A stretch of DNA of 64,000 bases from Collinsella sp. AF25-2LB (GCF_003458415.1 NZ_QRUF01000007.1:42083-106082), one strand, 5' to 3'. Positions 55,405 through 63,890 are shown, counted from the stretch's first letter. The notes: a model not told the origin generated them from the letters alone. Numbers and translations: made by a program.

Positions 55405-56094
55405 TTAGATGGCCGAGTCTTTGGACAGCTCAAAATAGTCGGGATGCAAGGCGATAACCGGACCTTGCTCCTCGGGCATCAGGTGCAGGTGCGTCTCTGC
55501 CAGATAGCTCGCCGCGTCGGTATCGCCCCTCTTAATGGCCTCGAGAATCCGGCGGTGCTGCCGACGAATCGGCTCCCAATCCAGATCCTGCGACACCATA
55601 CGCAACCAGTTGTATCGCTCAAAATGCGTGTTGATGCTCTTCATCCAATCCCACAACATGTGGCGGCCGGCAATCTCAAAACATGTCTCATGGAACAGGT
55701 TGTCCAGATCGAAAAAGCGACGCGTTTCGCTATGGTCGAGCGACTCGGACTCGGCAAGAATCTGCTCGAGCCGACACTTCTGCTCGGGTGTGGCGGCAGA
55801 GCAGCATTTAATGAGCACGCTTCTCTCGAGTTTCTCACGCAAGAAACAGGCGTTCTCGGCGCGCTCCATGCTGATTTTTGAGACATAGGTGCCGCTTTTG
55901 GGACGCGTTTCCACCAGCTCCTGCTCACGCAGGCGCACAAAGGACTCGCGAATGGGCGTGCGTCCGATTCCCGTCTCCTTTTCCAGACCAATCGCCGAAA
56001 GGCGCGTGCCGGGCTTGAGCTCGGCATAGATGATCTTGGACCGCAATGCGTTGTACGCCTGGTCTTGCAGGCTCTGATAATGCTGCTGTTCCAT
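55405..56094 (-). CDS. GntR-family regulator with FCD domain
   Basis: 229 residues from ATG 56094 (MEQQHYQSLQDQAYNALRSKI); a longer in-frame extension would cross a REP palindrome. The winged helix has LKPGTRLSAIGLEKETGIGRTPIRESFVRLREQ-type text (seen as ETGIGRTPIRESFVRL), followed by a helical FCD domain with His ligands (DHSETRRFFDLDNLFHETCFE in parts). FCD regulators such as UxuR or LldR respond to organic acids; uronate catabolism is a plausible target here. Confidence 0.88.
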   Translation of the reverse strand: MEQQHYQSLQDQAYNALRSKIIYAELKPGTRLSAIGLEKETGIGRTPIRESFVRLREQELVETRPKSGTYVSKISMERAENACFLREKLERSVLIKCCSAATPEQKCRLEQILAESESLDHSETRRFFDLDNLFHETCFEIAGRHMLWDWMKSINTHFERYNWLRMVSQDLDWEPIRRQHRRILEAIKRGDTDAASYLAETHLHLMPEEQGPVIALHPDYFELSKDSAI

Positions 56095-56166
56095 AAAGCC
56101 CTCGGATGAAGCCTCGGTTAATCGAATACCACCATGCAATACTATCGCATCCCCCGCCCCCCCATA

Positions 56167-56233
56167 AGTTGCGGTGGAATAGTTCCTGCTCAAGGCCTTC
56201 AGCAGCAAAAACAGGAACTATTCCACCGCAACT
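56167..56233. repeat. REP-like palindrome, family 3
   Basis: AGTTGCGGTGGAATAGTTCCTG ... CAGGAACTATTCCACCGCAACT (outlined by its ends). With the copy at 55323-55389 it brackets the GntR gene. Confidence 0.8.
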
Positions 56234-56309
56234 ACAGCCAACGAGTTGTTGCAATTAGGTGAACGTTCACCTTTTTATTGTTTTTCTCTTCGCAAATAAA
56301 ATCCCGTCG

Positions 56310-56339
56310 TATACTTAGGCTCAAACGAAACCGATTTCG
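56310..56339 (+). promoter_or_regulatory. Promoter with LacI-type operator, second locus
   Basis: TATACT (56310-56315) and CGAAACCGATTTCG (56326-56339), with the same spacing as at kdgK; likely controlled by the same repressor. Confidence 0.7.
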
Positions 56340-56343
56340 TTGA

Positions 56344-56401
56344 GCGTGGGCAATATGATGCTAAGACGCACCCTACCATCTTGGCATCTTATCGCCCACG
56401 C
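56344..56401 (+). ncRNA. Element A2
   Basis: Stem GCGTGGGC..GATGC / GCATC..GCCCACGC around AAGACGCACCCTACCATCTTG. Only the loop sequence is shared with A1. Confidence 0.65.
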
Positions 56402-56421
56402 AATGCCATTTGCTTTCTTCC

Positions 56422-56547
56422 CGTCTCGTTGGACCTTTAGTCCCATTCCGGCACAGCGAGACACTTCCTAGACGACTGACCGTGGGGCCGGCTTTTCTGC
56501 TTTTGCAGCAGTGCCTCCGATAACCCTCTTTTGCCGGCCCGGGTCAG
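56422..56547 (+). ncRNA. Element B2
   Basis: Stems GTCTCG/CGAGAC, CTGACC/GGTCAG (56476-56481, 56542-56547), GGCCGGC/GCCGGCC (56486-56492, 56533-56539) and CTGC-TTTT-GCAG; loops as in B1. It ends 33 bases before the start of the YczE-like gene. Confidence 0.7.
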
Positions 56548-56580
56548 CTTTTTCACACAACCGAAAGGACGGGTAGCAAC

Positions 56581-57261
56581 ATGCGACCGCTCATCATCAT
56601 GCATGGCGAGAACATCGACTGGTGCCATACCGTCATCAGAATGCTGATGTATCTGGTGGGCGTTGCAGTACTGGCACTCGGTATGAGTCTCCAGACGGCA
56701 TCCGGCCTGGGCGTCGCCGCGCTCACGTGCTTTGCCACAACCCTATCCATGCTCACTGGCAAGACGCTCGGCTTTTGGATCACCGCAACCTACGTCGCCT
56801 ACATCGTGGCGCAATTAGCCATCTTGCGAAGCGAGTTCCAGCCGCGCATCCTGCTCGAGTTGTTCTTCTCAACGCTGATTGGCGGCTTGACCGACCTCTT
56901 CATGGCGGTCAACCCACTGCATCCCACGGCACTCCCCACACAGATTGCGACCATGCTGCTCTCCCTCGCTGTCACCGCATTTGGCGTAAGTCTCGTCGTC
57001 AACATGGGCGTTGTCCCCAACGCGCCCGACGGCTTGGTGCAAGTCATTGCCGAAAAGCTTAAACGCCGCTTTGGTGACGTAAAAGTCGTGTTTGACTGCT
57101 CACATGTCGCCGCCTCGCTCGCGTTGTCGCTGATCTTTATGTACAACCTGGGCGGCTTTGGCGTCACGACCGCCATCTCGGCACTGTTCCTGGGCCATGT
57201 CATCAACGTCGCCAACAAGCTGTTCGCCCAGCGCTTTGTGCGCGCGGCATTCGGGAAATAG
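56581..57261 (+). CDS. YczE/YitT-like integral membrane protein
   Basis: 226 residues. Five or six hydrophobic segments (LMYLVGVAVLALGMSL first), with GLGVAALTCFATTLS and VPNAPDGLVQVIAEKL typical of YczE/YyaS-type proteins. GAAAGGACGGG precedes the start. Controlled by the LacI-type operator and by elements A2 and B2, so it may take part in uptake or export of a sugar acid. Function of the family is not established. Confidence 0.8.
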   Translation: MRPLIIMHGENIDWCHTVIRMLMYLVGVAVLALGMSLQTASGLGVAALTCFATTLSMLTGKTLGFWITATYVAYIVAQLAILRSEFQPRILLELFFSTLIGGLTDLFMAVNPLHPTALPTQIATMLLSLAVTAFGVSLVVNMGVVPNAPDGLVQVIAEKLKRRFGDVKVVFDCSHVAASLALSLIFMYNLGGFGVTTAISALFLGHVINVANKLFAQRFVRAAFGK

Positions 57262-57288
57262 CACCACCGTAAGAACCCGCGAACAGCG

Positions 57289-57348
57289 CTATACGTTGCT
57301 ATATCTCACTATACTTTGCTATACTTTGCTATACTTTGCTATATCTTG
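57289..57348 (+). promoter_or_regulatory. Six tandem 10-bp repeats upstream of the ATPase gene
   Basis: CTATACGTTG, CTATATCTCA, CTATACTTTG (three times) and CTATATCTTG, exactly ten bases apart, end 16 bases before the start codon. One helical turn spacing suggests cooperative protein binding on one DNA face. Confidence 0.75.
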
Positions 57349-57364
57349 AGCAAAGGTGGCTCAC

Positions 57365-58456
57365 ATGCAAACAAACCCTTTTAAGCCCACAGCAGGTAAA
57401 ACACCTCCCACGATTATCGGCCGCGAAGATGTACTTGAAGAATTCAGTGAAGGCCTCACCAACGGGCCTGGTGCCCCTGGGCGCCTAATGCGCATAGCCG
57501 GCGTCCGTGGAACGGGCAAGACGGTCCTCCTTGACAAGTGCTCACGTTTGGCGCAAAGCCGTGGCTGGACGGTCATAAAAGAGGTCGCAACCGAGGGACT
57601 TTGCCAGCGCATTCTCGAACAGCTGCAGCCCAAATTCCAGGCCAAACACGCCAGATTTGAGCCCACCGTAGCTGGCATATCCATCGGCAGCATAGATATT
57701 GAGCGAATCGGCCCATCGCTACGCGACGCCATGAGACAGACAATATCCAAGAATGGAAATGGCCTGCTCATCACTCTCGACGAGGTTCAAGACGCAGAGC
57801 TCGATGAGGTCCGAACGCTCTCCATTGCGATTCAGCAGGTTATCGGCGAAGACCTTGATATCGCCTTTGTTTTTGCTGGGCTGCCTTCGATGATTGAAAG
57901 CATCATCAACGGAAAGACACTTACGTTTTTGCGCCGTGCCCTCCCCTTTGATCTGAAGGCTGTGGCAGTAACCGAAGTGTCGTACTCCCTCGAGGAAACC
58001 ATTGAAGCGTCTGGCATGGAGTTGCAGCCAGGTATTGCCGGCCAACTTGCCGAGGCAACGCAAGGCTATCCTTTCATGATCCAACTCGTTGGATACTACG
58101 CATGGCAGTTGGCAAGACGTGCACATACAGCGATTATTGGAGAAGAAGAAGCCGAGCGTGGCATTGCAACGGCACGCGAACGCTTCTGCGCCATGGTGAT
58201 TGAGCCCGCGCTGCGGCGCATTCCGCCCACGTGCATCGCTTATCTGCTGAGCATGGCGTCTTTGGGGCAGACGAGCTCGACTAGCATGGTTGCCGATGGC
58301 CTAAACAAAACGCCTCAACAGGTGAGCTCCGTCCGCAGCCGCCTGTTAAGAGAATCGATTATCGAGGCCCCCTCGTACGGCAAGGTCTCATTTGCCATCC
58401 CCTACATGCGCAATTACCTCTACGAACACAAAGCCGAACTGGAAGTTGAACTGTAG
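57365..58456 (+). CDS. Stand-alone Orc1/Cdc6-like AAA+ ATPase
   Basis: 363 residues from ATG 57365 (AAAGGTGG upstream); a GTG three codons earlier is possible. Walker A GVRGTGKTVLL (near residue 46), Walker B LLITLDEVQD (about 135), sensor text AFVFAGLP and a C-terminal winged helix (SMVADGLNKTPQQVSSVRSRLL in parts) are seen. Resembles archaeal Cdc6-type ATPases found singly in gut Actinobacteria. Function unknown; not part of an operon. Confidence 0.8.
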   Translation: MQTNPFKPTAGKTPPTIIGREDVLEEFSEGLTNGPGAPGRLMRIAGVRGTGKTVLLDKCSRLAQSRGWTVIKEVATEGLCQRILEQLQPKFQAKHARFEPTVAGISIGSIDIERIGPSLRDAMRQTISKNGNGLLITLDEVQDAELDEVRTLSIAIQQVIGEDLDIAFVFAGLPSMIESIINGKTLTFLRRALPFDLKAVAVTEVSYSLEETIEASGMELQPGIAGQLAEATQGYPFMIQLVGYYAWQLARRAHTAIIGEEEAERGIATARERFCAMVIEPALRRIPPTCIAYLLSMASLGQTSSTSMVADGLNKTPQQVSSVRSRLLRESIIEAPSYGKVSFAIPYMRNYLYEHKAELEVEL

Positions 58457-58475
58457 AAGCGGTAACTGCCCTGCA

Positions 58476-58625
58476 AGACGAAAACCGTTTTCGTACGGAT
58501 TTAAAGCAGACGTAAACGATTTTCGTCTTGATTTGCGTACGGAATTAAGACGTAAATTGCGCTTTCGTACGCTTATTACCAGACGCAAATTGTTTTCGTC
58601 CGGCCATGCGTCCCCAATCTAGACG
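58476..58625. repeat. Degenerate repeats of AGACG(T/A)AAA...TTTTCGT
   Basis: Five units begin with AGACG at 58476, 58508, 58548, 58581 and 58621 (spacing 32-40). Each has small self-complementary text such as ACGAAAAC-cGTTTTCGT. Directly downstream of the ATPase gene. Confidence 0.6.
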
Positions 58626-58629
58626 AAAA

Positions 58630-58654
58630 GAGCCCCGAGCTCGAATCGGGGCTC
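58630..58654. terminator. Hairpin terminator candidate
   Basis: GAGCCCCGA / TCGGGGCTC. T run is poor. Confidence 0.6.
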
Positions 58655-58684
58655 GATGTAAGTTCTAGGGTGTCAGAAGTTACA

Positions 58685-59113
58685 TCAGCCGCTTACGACC
58701 GCTCTGTCTATCTCTCCGAGCGGGACGGGCGCCGATGCCCTGATCTCTGCCATGTCGAGGTGCGAGATCAAATCCTTGGCGCGCTCGCCGGAGTGGTATG
58801 CCTTGTTCGGCGCCACCTTCCTGTAGAGCTTCTTGAGCTTCGTCTTCCCCTTGTTGCCCGGCGGCATCTCCGTCTCAGGTGGCAGCCCTAGGAAGGACAG
58901 GACGCCGGGCAGGTCGCACAGCATCACGTCCTCGATGTCGGCCTTGGCCGCCAGGTCGACGACTCTCTGCGCTGTCGGCGAGATGTTCGGGGTGCTGCTA
59001 CCGCCCGCTGGTTCGGAAGCTGGCGGGCAGTAGCGGGCAGTAGCGGGCAGTAGCGGCAGTAGCGGTGTGGCTCGATAGGCCCGAATATCCGTAAGGAAGG
59101 TGCTCGCTCTCAT
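58685..59113 (-). CDS. Hypothetical ORF in the decayed island
   Basis: About 142 codons; the N-terminal third runs through a GGGCAGTAGCG tandem repeat (59026-59060) and overlaps the integrase remnant in another frame, so the true start is doubtful. The rest (ADIEDVMLCDLPGVLSFLGLP, GKTKLKKLYRKVAPNKAYHSG in parts) may be a gene of the integrated element. Family not recognised. Confidence 0.35.
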   Translation of the reverse strand: MRASTFLTDIRAYRATPLLPLLPATARYCPPASEPAGGSSTPNISPTAQRVVDLAAKADIEDVMLCDLPGVLSFLGLPPETEMPPGNKGKTKLKKLYRKVAPNKAYHSGERAKDLISHLDMAEIRASAPVPLGEIDRAVVSG

Positions 59114-59964
59114 ATGTGCTGATATGCCTCGCCTCGCGAACCTTGGGATGCTTCCTGAGGTAATCCCTCAATTCGAGCCACTCTTTATGCTCATAACGCT
59201 TCGAAATCGTTTCCCCGTCGACAGTTTCCTTCACATAATGGTATGTTCGAACGCCTTCGAACTTGCCGAACCCGTTCTCGACGCTGAAGTTTCTGAACCA
59301 GCGCGAAAACCCATTCAGGTCCATGAAGTTGACTTGGGGATGCCTGTCTTTCGTTCGTTCGAATGAGTGGACGAGCGGAGTGCCTTTGACTTGTTCCAGG
59401 CCGAAGGCTTCCATTTCGCGGGCCTGCTCCTTTTTCCAGAATTCGAGATACGACGTCAGCGTCTCGCTTATCGAGATCCTCCGCACGCTTTTCTTGCTTT
59501 TGGGCGAGCGAACGCTTCGATCGGCCGCGAACTGCTGCTCAATGAGGATGCTTCTGTTCTCGACGGAGGCATCGGACCACGTCATCCCGAGGGCTTCTGC
59601 CCTTCTCATGTCGGTGTCGAGCATGAGCATCACGCATGTGATGTGCGCGTCCGTTCTCGATTGAGTAGGATGTCGAGTAGGCGAGCGGCGTGATGGTTCC
59701 TTCGCGGTTGTCGTGGAACTTTTTTGCGTACGAGCCGACGGTGTCCCTCGATTTTTGGACGTAGGTGCCGCTGTTGAGTTCTGCCTTGTAGGCTTCGAGT
59801 GCGGCGTCGACCTCTCGGCTTTTGGTGGTATGTATGGTCTGCCACGGCGAATAGCGGTATTTGCCCGTGACCGGATCCTTGCCGAGGCTGTGACGGTAGC
59901 GCCACGTGTATTTGTCGCGGCGTTGCTTCGTTCCTTTGCCTATGACGAGAGGTCGGTCGTTCAT
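58998..59964 (-). pseudogene. Tyrosine recombinase (integrase), internally deleted and frameshifted
   Basis: The N-terminal piece (59964 down to about 59660; WRYRHSLGKDPVTGKYRYSPWQ) is an arm-binding domain. The frame then shifts, and a catalytic-domain piece restarts with MLMLDTDMRRAEALGMTW, which has the first catalytic Arg. About 100 residues between them and the C-terminal H-x-x-R ... Y are missing. The element is therefore immobile on its own. Confidence 0.75.
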
Positions 59965-60037
59965 CGTGTTCCTTGCCTGAAGTGCCTGAGAATCGCGCTC
60001 GGTTGCGCGGAATGGCGCAAAGGGCTGGGGCGAGTGG

Positions 60038-60089
60038 GCATTACCCTTGGTGGTGGGCCCTGCGTGGGGTCACACCCCAAGGGTAATGC
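60038..60089. repeat. Perfect hairpin between integrase and tRNA fragment
   Basis: GCATTACCCTTGG and CCAAGGGTAATGC (60038-60050, 60077-60089). May be part of the attachment region. Confidence 0.6.
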
Positions 60090-60245
60090 TCCGCCTGACC
60101 GCTTTCAAGCTCGTTGTGGGTCGAATTTGGGTCGAATTATTCCGCGTACTTTTCTTTCGTAAATCTATGAAAACATCAAATGACCTGGAGTTATATTGAC
60201 TTCAATTTGGGTCGAAATGTCTGAATGAAACAACGTCGTAGCGAC

Positions 60246-60290
60246 CTCATAACCCGAAGGTCGGTGGTTCAAATCCGCCCCCCGCGACCA
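60246..60290 (+). tRNA. 3' fragment of an initiator tRNA-Met (CAT), attachment-site remnant
   Basis: From the anticodon loop CTCATAACCC on, then GGTGG-TTCAAAT-CCGCC and CCCCGCG-ACCA, the text matches bacterial initiator tRNA; the 5' half is missing. Not a functional tRNA. It lies next to the integrase and marks an element boundary. Confidence 0.8.
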
Positions 60291-60299
60291 TGAAACTTC

Positions 60300-60334
60300 A
60301 GGTCGGAAGCATAAAAGCTCCCGACCTTTTTCTT
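60300..60334 (+). terminator. Terminator following the tRNA fragment
   Basis: GGTCGGAAGC-ataaaa-GCTCCCGACC then TTTTTC. It is probably the original tRNA terminator, which implies that native chromosome continues to the right. Confidence 0.8.
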
Positions 60335-60549
60335 TGTCTAGGGGTTTCGGCATCTCTCGTTCTTTGGGTACCTCGAGGCGGGCAATCAGATAGATGCTTA
60401 CGAGTATCATAGGGTCTTTTTACGTCGCGGTCGTGTCTCGTACTGGTGCGCCGCTCTTTGTGGGACGTGTCACTTTGCCATAGGTTGTCCGGCGGCGGGG
60501 CGCAGGTCGTTCCCCGTGGCGTCGCTCCTTTCGACGCTACGCTGCCTGG

Positions 60550-60858
60550 CTACTCGTTCCACTGGTGCTTTTTCATGTCGACGCAGCCGTTGTCTCGGAA
60601 GGCGACTCCTTCCTCCGTCAGTAGTGCTCGCTGGTCGGGGAAGTTTGGCGCGAGGCGTCCCGCGTGGTTGACGACGCGGTGGCAGGGATAATCGCCGTAG
60701 CGATCCGCCTCGCTCAGCACCGCTCCGACCAGGCGAGAGTTTTTCTCCCTGCCGATGAGGCGCGCTATCTGACCGTACGAGGCGACGCATCCCGCCGGAA
60801 TCTCTGCCACGACGGAGAGAATCTCATAAACCAAATCTTCGTCCAGGACTTTTCCCAT
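60550..60858 (-). CDS. MGMT-family DNA repair protein (C-terminal domain only)
   Basis: 102 residues: VYEILSVVAEIPAGCVASYGQIARLIG and YPCHRVVNHAGRLAP. The active-site PCHRV Cys is present, so this is not an alkyltransferase-like PWHRV protein. As in MGMT-family single-domain proteins, the N-terminal ribonuclease-like domain is absent. May repair alkylated guanine. Confidence 0.85.
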   Translation of the reverse strand: MGKVLDEDLVYEILSVVAEIPAGCVASYGQIARLIGREKNSRLVGAVLSEADRYGDYPCHRVVNHAGRLAPNFPDQRALLTEEGVAFRDNGCVDMKKHQWNE

Positions 60859-61032
60859 CGTATCGCTCCCGTGTTCGCTTTTGCCTTCGGGGGCGCGGCG
60901 CCGATCACCCGTGCTGCGATTTTCGCAGCTCCCCTTACCGAAGCATCGAGGGAAAGCGCGTGCGTGTCAAGGTTGTCTGGTCCAGTTGCTGGCTCGATGC
61001 CTCGAGATGTTCGCCTCAAGTGCGACCTGCCC

Positions 61033-61539
61033 CTATTGGAAAAGGATGCCGAAGATGTATTTGGTGATGGCGGAGCGGCGGATGACCCCCACGAGTTTGC
61101 CCTCGTCATCAACCACAGGAAGCTTCTTGAACTTCTTCTTCGCCAGCAGCGCGGCGACGCGGGCGATGCTCTGCTCGGGACGGGCACACACTACCTGGCG
61201 CGTCGCGAAATCCATGACGCAGCGATCCTTCAGGTCTTCGATGCGCTGCTCAAGGCTCTGATCGTCGAAGTACAGCATGGACGCGTCGCCGCCCGTGAAG
61301 ATGGTGTGAGCGCGATGCTGCGCGATGGCTCCCATGACATCGCCGTCGGAGATGAACCCGACCACCTGGTTGCGCTCATCGATTACGGGCATGCTGCTCA
61401 CCTCGTTTTCGGCGAGCATGCGCACCACGTCGGAAATCGTGCAATCCTGCGTGCAGGTGAACGGCTCTTCAATCATGATGCTCGAAACGGGCGTCCCCTC
61501 GAGCTCGAGCGGGATGCGCTCGGACAGAATCTCGGACAT
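61033..61539 (-). CDS. CBS-domain protein
   Basis: 168 residues with two CBS motifs (SSIMIEEPFTCTQDCTISDV, VSSMPVIDERNQVVGFISDGDV; then MDFATRQVVCARPEQSIARV, KKLPVVDDEGKLVGVIRRSAI). Probably binds adenine nucleotides. Starts three bases after the MFS stop, so the two are one operon. Confidence 0.9.
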   Translation of the reverse strand: MSEILSERIPLELEGTPVSSIMIEEPFTCTQDCTISDVVRMLAENEVSSMPVIDERNQVVGFISDGDVMGAIAQHRAHTIFTGGDASMLYFDDQSLEQRIEDLKDRCVMDFATRQVVCARPEQSIARVAALLAKKKFKKLPVVDDEGKLVGVIRRSAITKYIFGILFQ

Positions 61540-61542
61540 CGC

Positions 61543-62982
61543 TTATGCCTCCTTCGTTTTCGGTGCGGTTTTCTTGGTGCGCACGCTGAATATGGCGCAG
61601 ATAAGGGAAACGAGGCCGATTGCCGCGCACACCTTGTAAGCGACGCCCGCGCCCACGGCGGTGGCTACTTGGATGCTCGCATCGACGCCGGCCGACGCGG
61701 TGACGCTTGTCATGACCGTGATGATGAGCGCCGTGCACAAACCGCCGGCGACCTGGCGGCCGGTGTTCGCGATGGCGTTGCCGTGGGCGATCATGTCATT
61801 TTTCAAGGCATTGACACCCCATGTGTTCACCGGCATGTTCGCGAGCGACTGGCCGGCGGACTGCAGCATGCAGAACAGCGCAACCACCAAGATGGGCGTG
61901 TTTACCGTCGAAAGCGAGAGCAGGAACAGGGCGCCGGTCATGAGGGCCAGGCCGACGATCGAGATGGCACGCGGACCGAACTTGTCGAACACCACGCCGG
62001 AGATAGGGCTGATGATGATGCCCACCGCCGCGGCGGGAAGCATGGCCATGCCGGTTTCGAAGGCCGAAGCGCCAAGCGAGGTTTGCAGCAGCAACGGCAA
62101 CAGCGTGTTGGTGACCAGGCATGCGGCGTTGATGAGCGTGACGATGATGGCGGCCACGCGGAAATCGCGCGTCTTGAGCGTGCCCAGTTGAAGCAGCGGG
62201 TCCTCGATTTTGCCCTGGCGTACGACGAACAGCACCAAGCACACGACACCCGCGACGATCGAGCCGAGCACCACGGGGTTGCCCCAACCCATCGACGAGG
62301 CGCTCGAGAACCCGTAGAGAAGTCCGCCGAAGGCGATGGTGGAGAGGACGACCGAGGGCAGGTCGAGCTTGGGGTTCTTCAGCTCGCCCACGTTTTTCAG
62401 CATGAACACGCCCAGCACCAGCACGAGAATTGCGAGGGGGACGATGGCGCCGATCATGGTGCGCCAGCCGTACGTGTCGATCACCGCACCGCCTACGACG
62501 GGGCCGACCGCGGGACCCGCCGACATGACGATGCCCGCCATGCCCATAGCCGTTCCTCGTTTCTCGACGGGGAACACCAGCATGGGAACCACCGAGACAA
62601 GCGGCATGAGCACGCCTGAGCCCGCCGCTTGCAACACGCGACCGATGATGAGGAACAGGAAATCAGGGGCTGCGGCGCACAGCAGCGTGCCCAGCGCGAA
62701 CACCAGCGTCGCCCCGAAGAATAGCGCGCGGGTGCTGAACTTGTCGATAAGGAACGCCGAAACGGGGACCATGATGCCGCTCACCAGCGGGTATATGGAC
62801 ATGATCCACTGGGCAGTCGAGGCATCGATGGCGAAATCGGACATGATGACCGGCAGCGCAGGCGACATCACCGTTTGGTTCAGTAGCGCCAAGAAGGCAC
62901 CCAGGACGACGACCGCGACGATGCGGATCTGGGTACCGGTAATGCGCCCATTGGCGGGCGCGACCGTACAATTATCAGACAT
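61543..62982 (-). CDS. MFS multidrug transporter, DHA2 (EmrB/QacA) type
   Basis: 479 residues and about 14 membrane segments. Starts MSDNCTVAPANGRITGTQIR; LDKFSTRALFF is motif A-like and GPAVGPVVGGAVIDTYGWR is motif C, marking an antiporter. Exports drugs or bile-type compounds with protons. Followed by a CBS-domain gene. Confidence 0.88.
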   Translation of the reverse strand: MSDNCTVAPANGRITGTQIRIVAVVVLGAFLALLNQTVMSPALPVIMSDFAIDASTAQWIMSIYPLVSGIMVPVSAFLIDKFSTRALFFGATLVFALGTLLCAAAPDFLFLIIGRVLQAAGSGVLMPLVSVVPMLVFPVEKRGTAMGMAGIVMSAGPAVGPVVGGAVIDTYGWRTMIGAIVPLAILVLVLGVFMLKNVGELKNPKLDLPSVVLSTIAFGGLLYGFSSASSMGWGNPVVLGSIVAGVVCLVLFVVRQGKIEDPLLQLGTLKTRDFRVAAIIVTLINAACLVTNTLLPLLLQTSLGASAFETGMAMLPAAAVGIIISPISGVVFDKFGPRAISIVGLALMTGALFLLSLSTVNTPILVVALFCMLQSAGQSLANMPVNTWGVNALKNDMIAHGNAIANTGRQVAGGLCTALIITVMTSVTASAGVDASIQVATAVGAGVAYKVCAAIGLVSLICAIFSVRTKKTAPKTKEA

Positions 62983-63502
62983 AAGCTTCCTTCGTATCTA
63001 TTCGATTCTTCGCCGAAGGCGCGCCGGCCCACGGGCGAAATAACATGCACGTGCTATGCGTGCATCAGATACGACAGGAAGAAAGCGGCTGCTCAGAGCG
63101 CACTTGGGGAACAACAGGAGAGGCCCCGTATACCAGGGGCCGCCGAATTGCGATGTATGCTTTGGTCAAATCCTTCATAGCGGGGAGGTATTCTAGCAGC
63201 CGTCTTCGCCCCTTTCAAGGGATGTAACCCAGACGTTGATTTTCTTCACCGAGGCGCCATCGTTGACGGGTGGCGTGCTTCTCTATCGCCACACCGCGGG
63301 GCGAGGGAACGCCGCGGCGAGCTTGTACATCGGCTATGTGTGCAGCTGCGAGCGTGTCGCCGGCGCGCGCTGGGCGCCAGTCCGATCCGGCCGACTCTTG
63401 CCGACGGTCGGTCGCCGTCCTCCTCCATCTCCGCCTGCTCTGTTTTTGCTCGGCTCCCTTGTCGTATCATGGACGGACGAGAATTGAGCGAAGGCGGTAC
63501 GT
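62983..63502. other. Intergenic region, no gene found
   Basis: Open frames on both strands lack ribosome-binding sites and family features. A short repeat GGCCCC...GGGGCC near 63122-63142 is a possible hairpin. Confidence 0.5.
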
Positions 63503-63844
63503 ATGAACATCCAGATATTCGGCACGAAGAAAAGCTTCGATACTAAGAAGGCGCAGCGCTATTTCAAGGAACGTCGTGTGAAGTTCCAGTTCATCGACTT
63601 GAAGGAAAAGGGGATGAGCAAAGGCGAGCTCGAAAGCGTGGCGCGCGCCGTCGGCGGGATCGACGCTGTGATCGATCCAAAGGCGAAAGATGCCGACACG
63701 GTTGCGCTCGTACAGTATCTTGCTGCCGACCAGAAGTTCGAAAAGGTGCTCGATAACCAGCAGATTCTTCGTGAGCCCATCGTTCGCAACGGCCGCCAGG
63801 CAACCGTTGGCTACGAGCCTGACGTGTGGAAGGGCTGGGAATAA
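63503..63844 (+). CDS. ArsC/Spx-like thioredoxin-fold protein without the catalytic cysteine
   Basis: 113 residues: MNIQIFGTKKSFDTKKAQRYF ... REPIVRNGRQATVGYEPDVWKGWE in parts. The ArsC-family fold is clear (YFKERRVKFQFIDLKEKG, ILREPIVRNGRQATVGY), but the Cys at the N-terminal strand-helix turn is replaced by KKS, so thiol chemistry is unlikely. Function unknown. Confidence 0.85.
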   Translation: MNIQIFGTKKSFDTKKAQRYFKERRVKFQFIDLKEKGMSKGELESVARAVGGIDAVIDPKAKDADTVALVQYLAADQKFEKVLDNQQILREPIVRNGRQATVGYEPDVWKGWE

Positions 63845-63848
63845 AGTG

Positions 63849-63890
63849 AAGCGCCCACGCCCGTGGTTTTATCCACGGACGCGGGCGCTT
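63849..63890 (+). terminator. Hairpin after the ArsC-like gene
   Basis: AAGCGCCC.CG.CCGTGG/CCACGG..GCGGGCGCTT. T run absent. Confidence 0.6.

Noticed and set aside
60246..60290. Complete tRNA-Met gene
   Set aside because: The D arm and 5' acceptor strand are absent; text before the anticodon loop does not pair.
60664..62619. 651-codon open frame on the plus strand
   Set aside because: Antisense to the MFS and CBS genes, whose families are certain; the product is His/Arg/Asp-rich as expected of a shadow frame.
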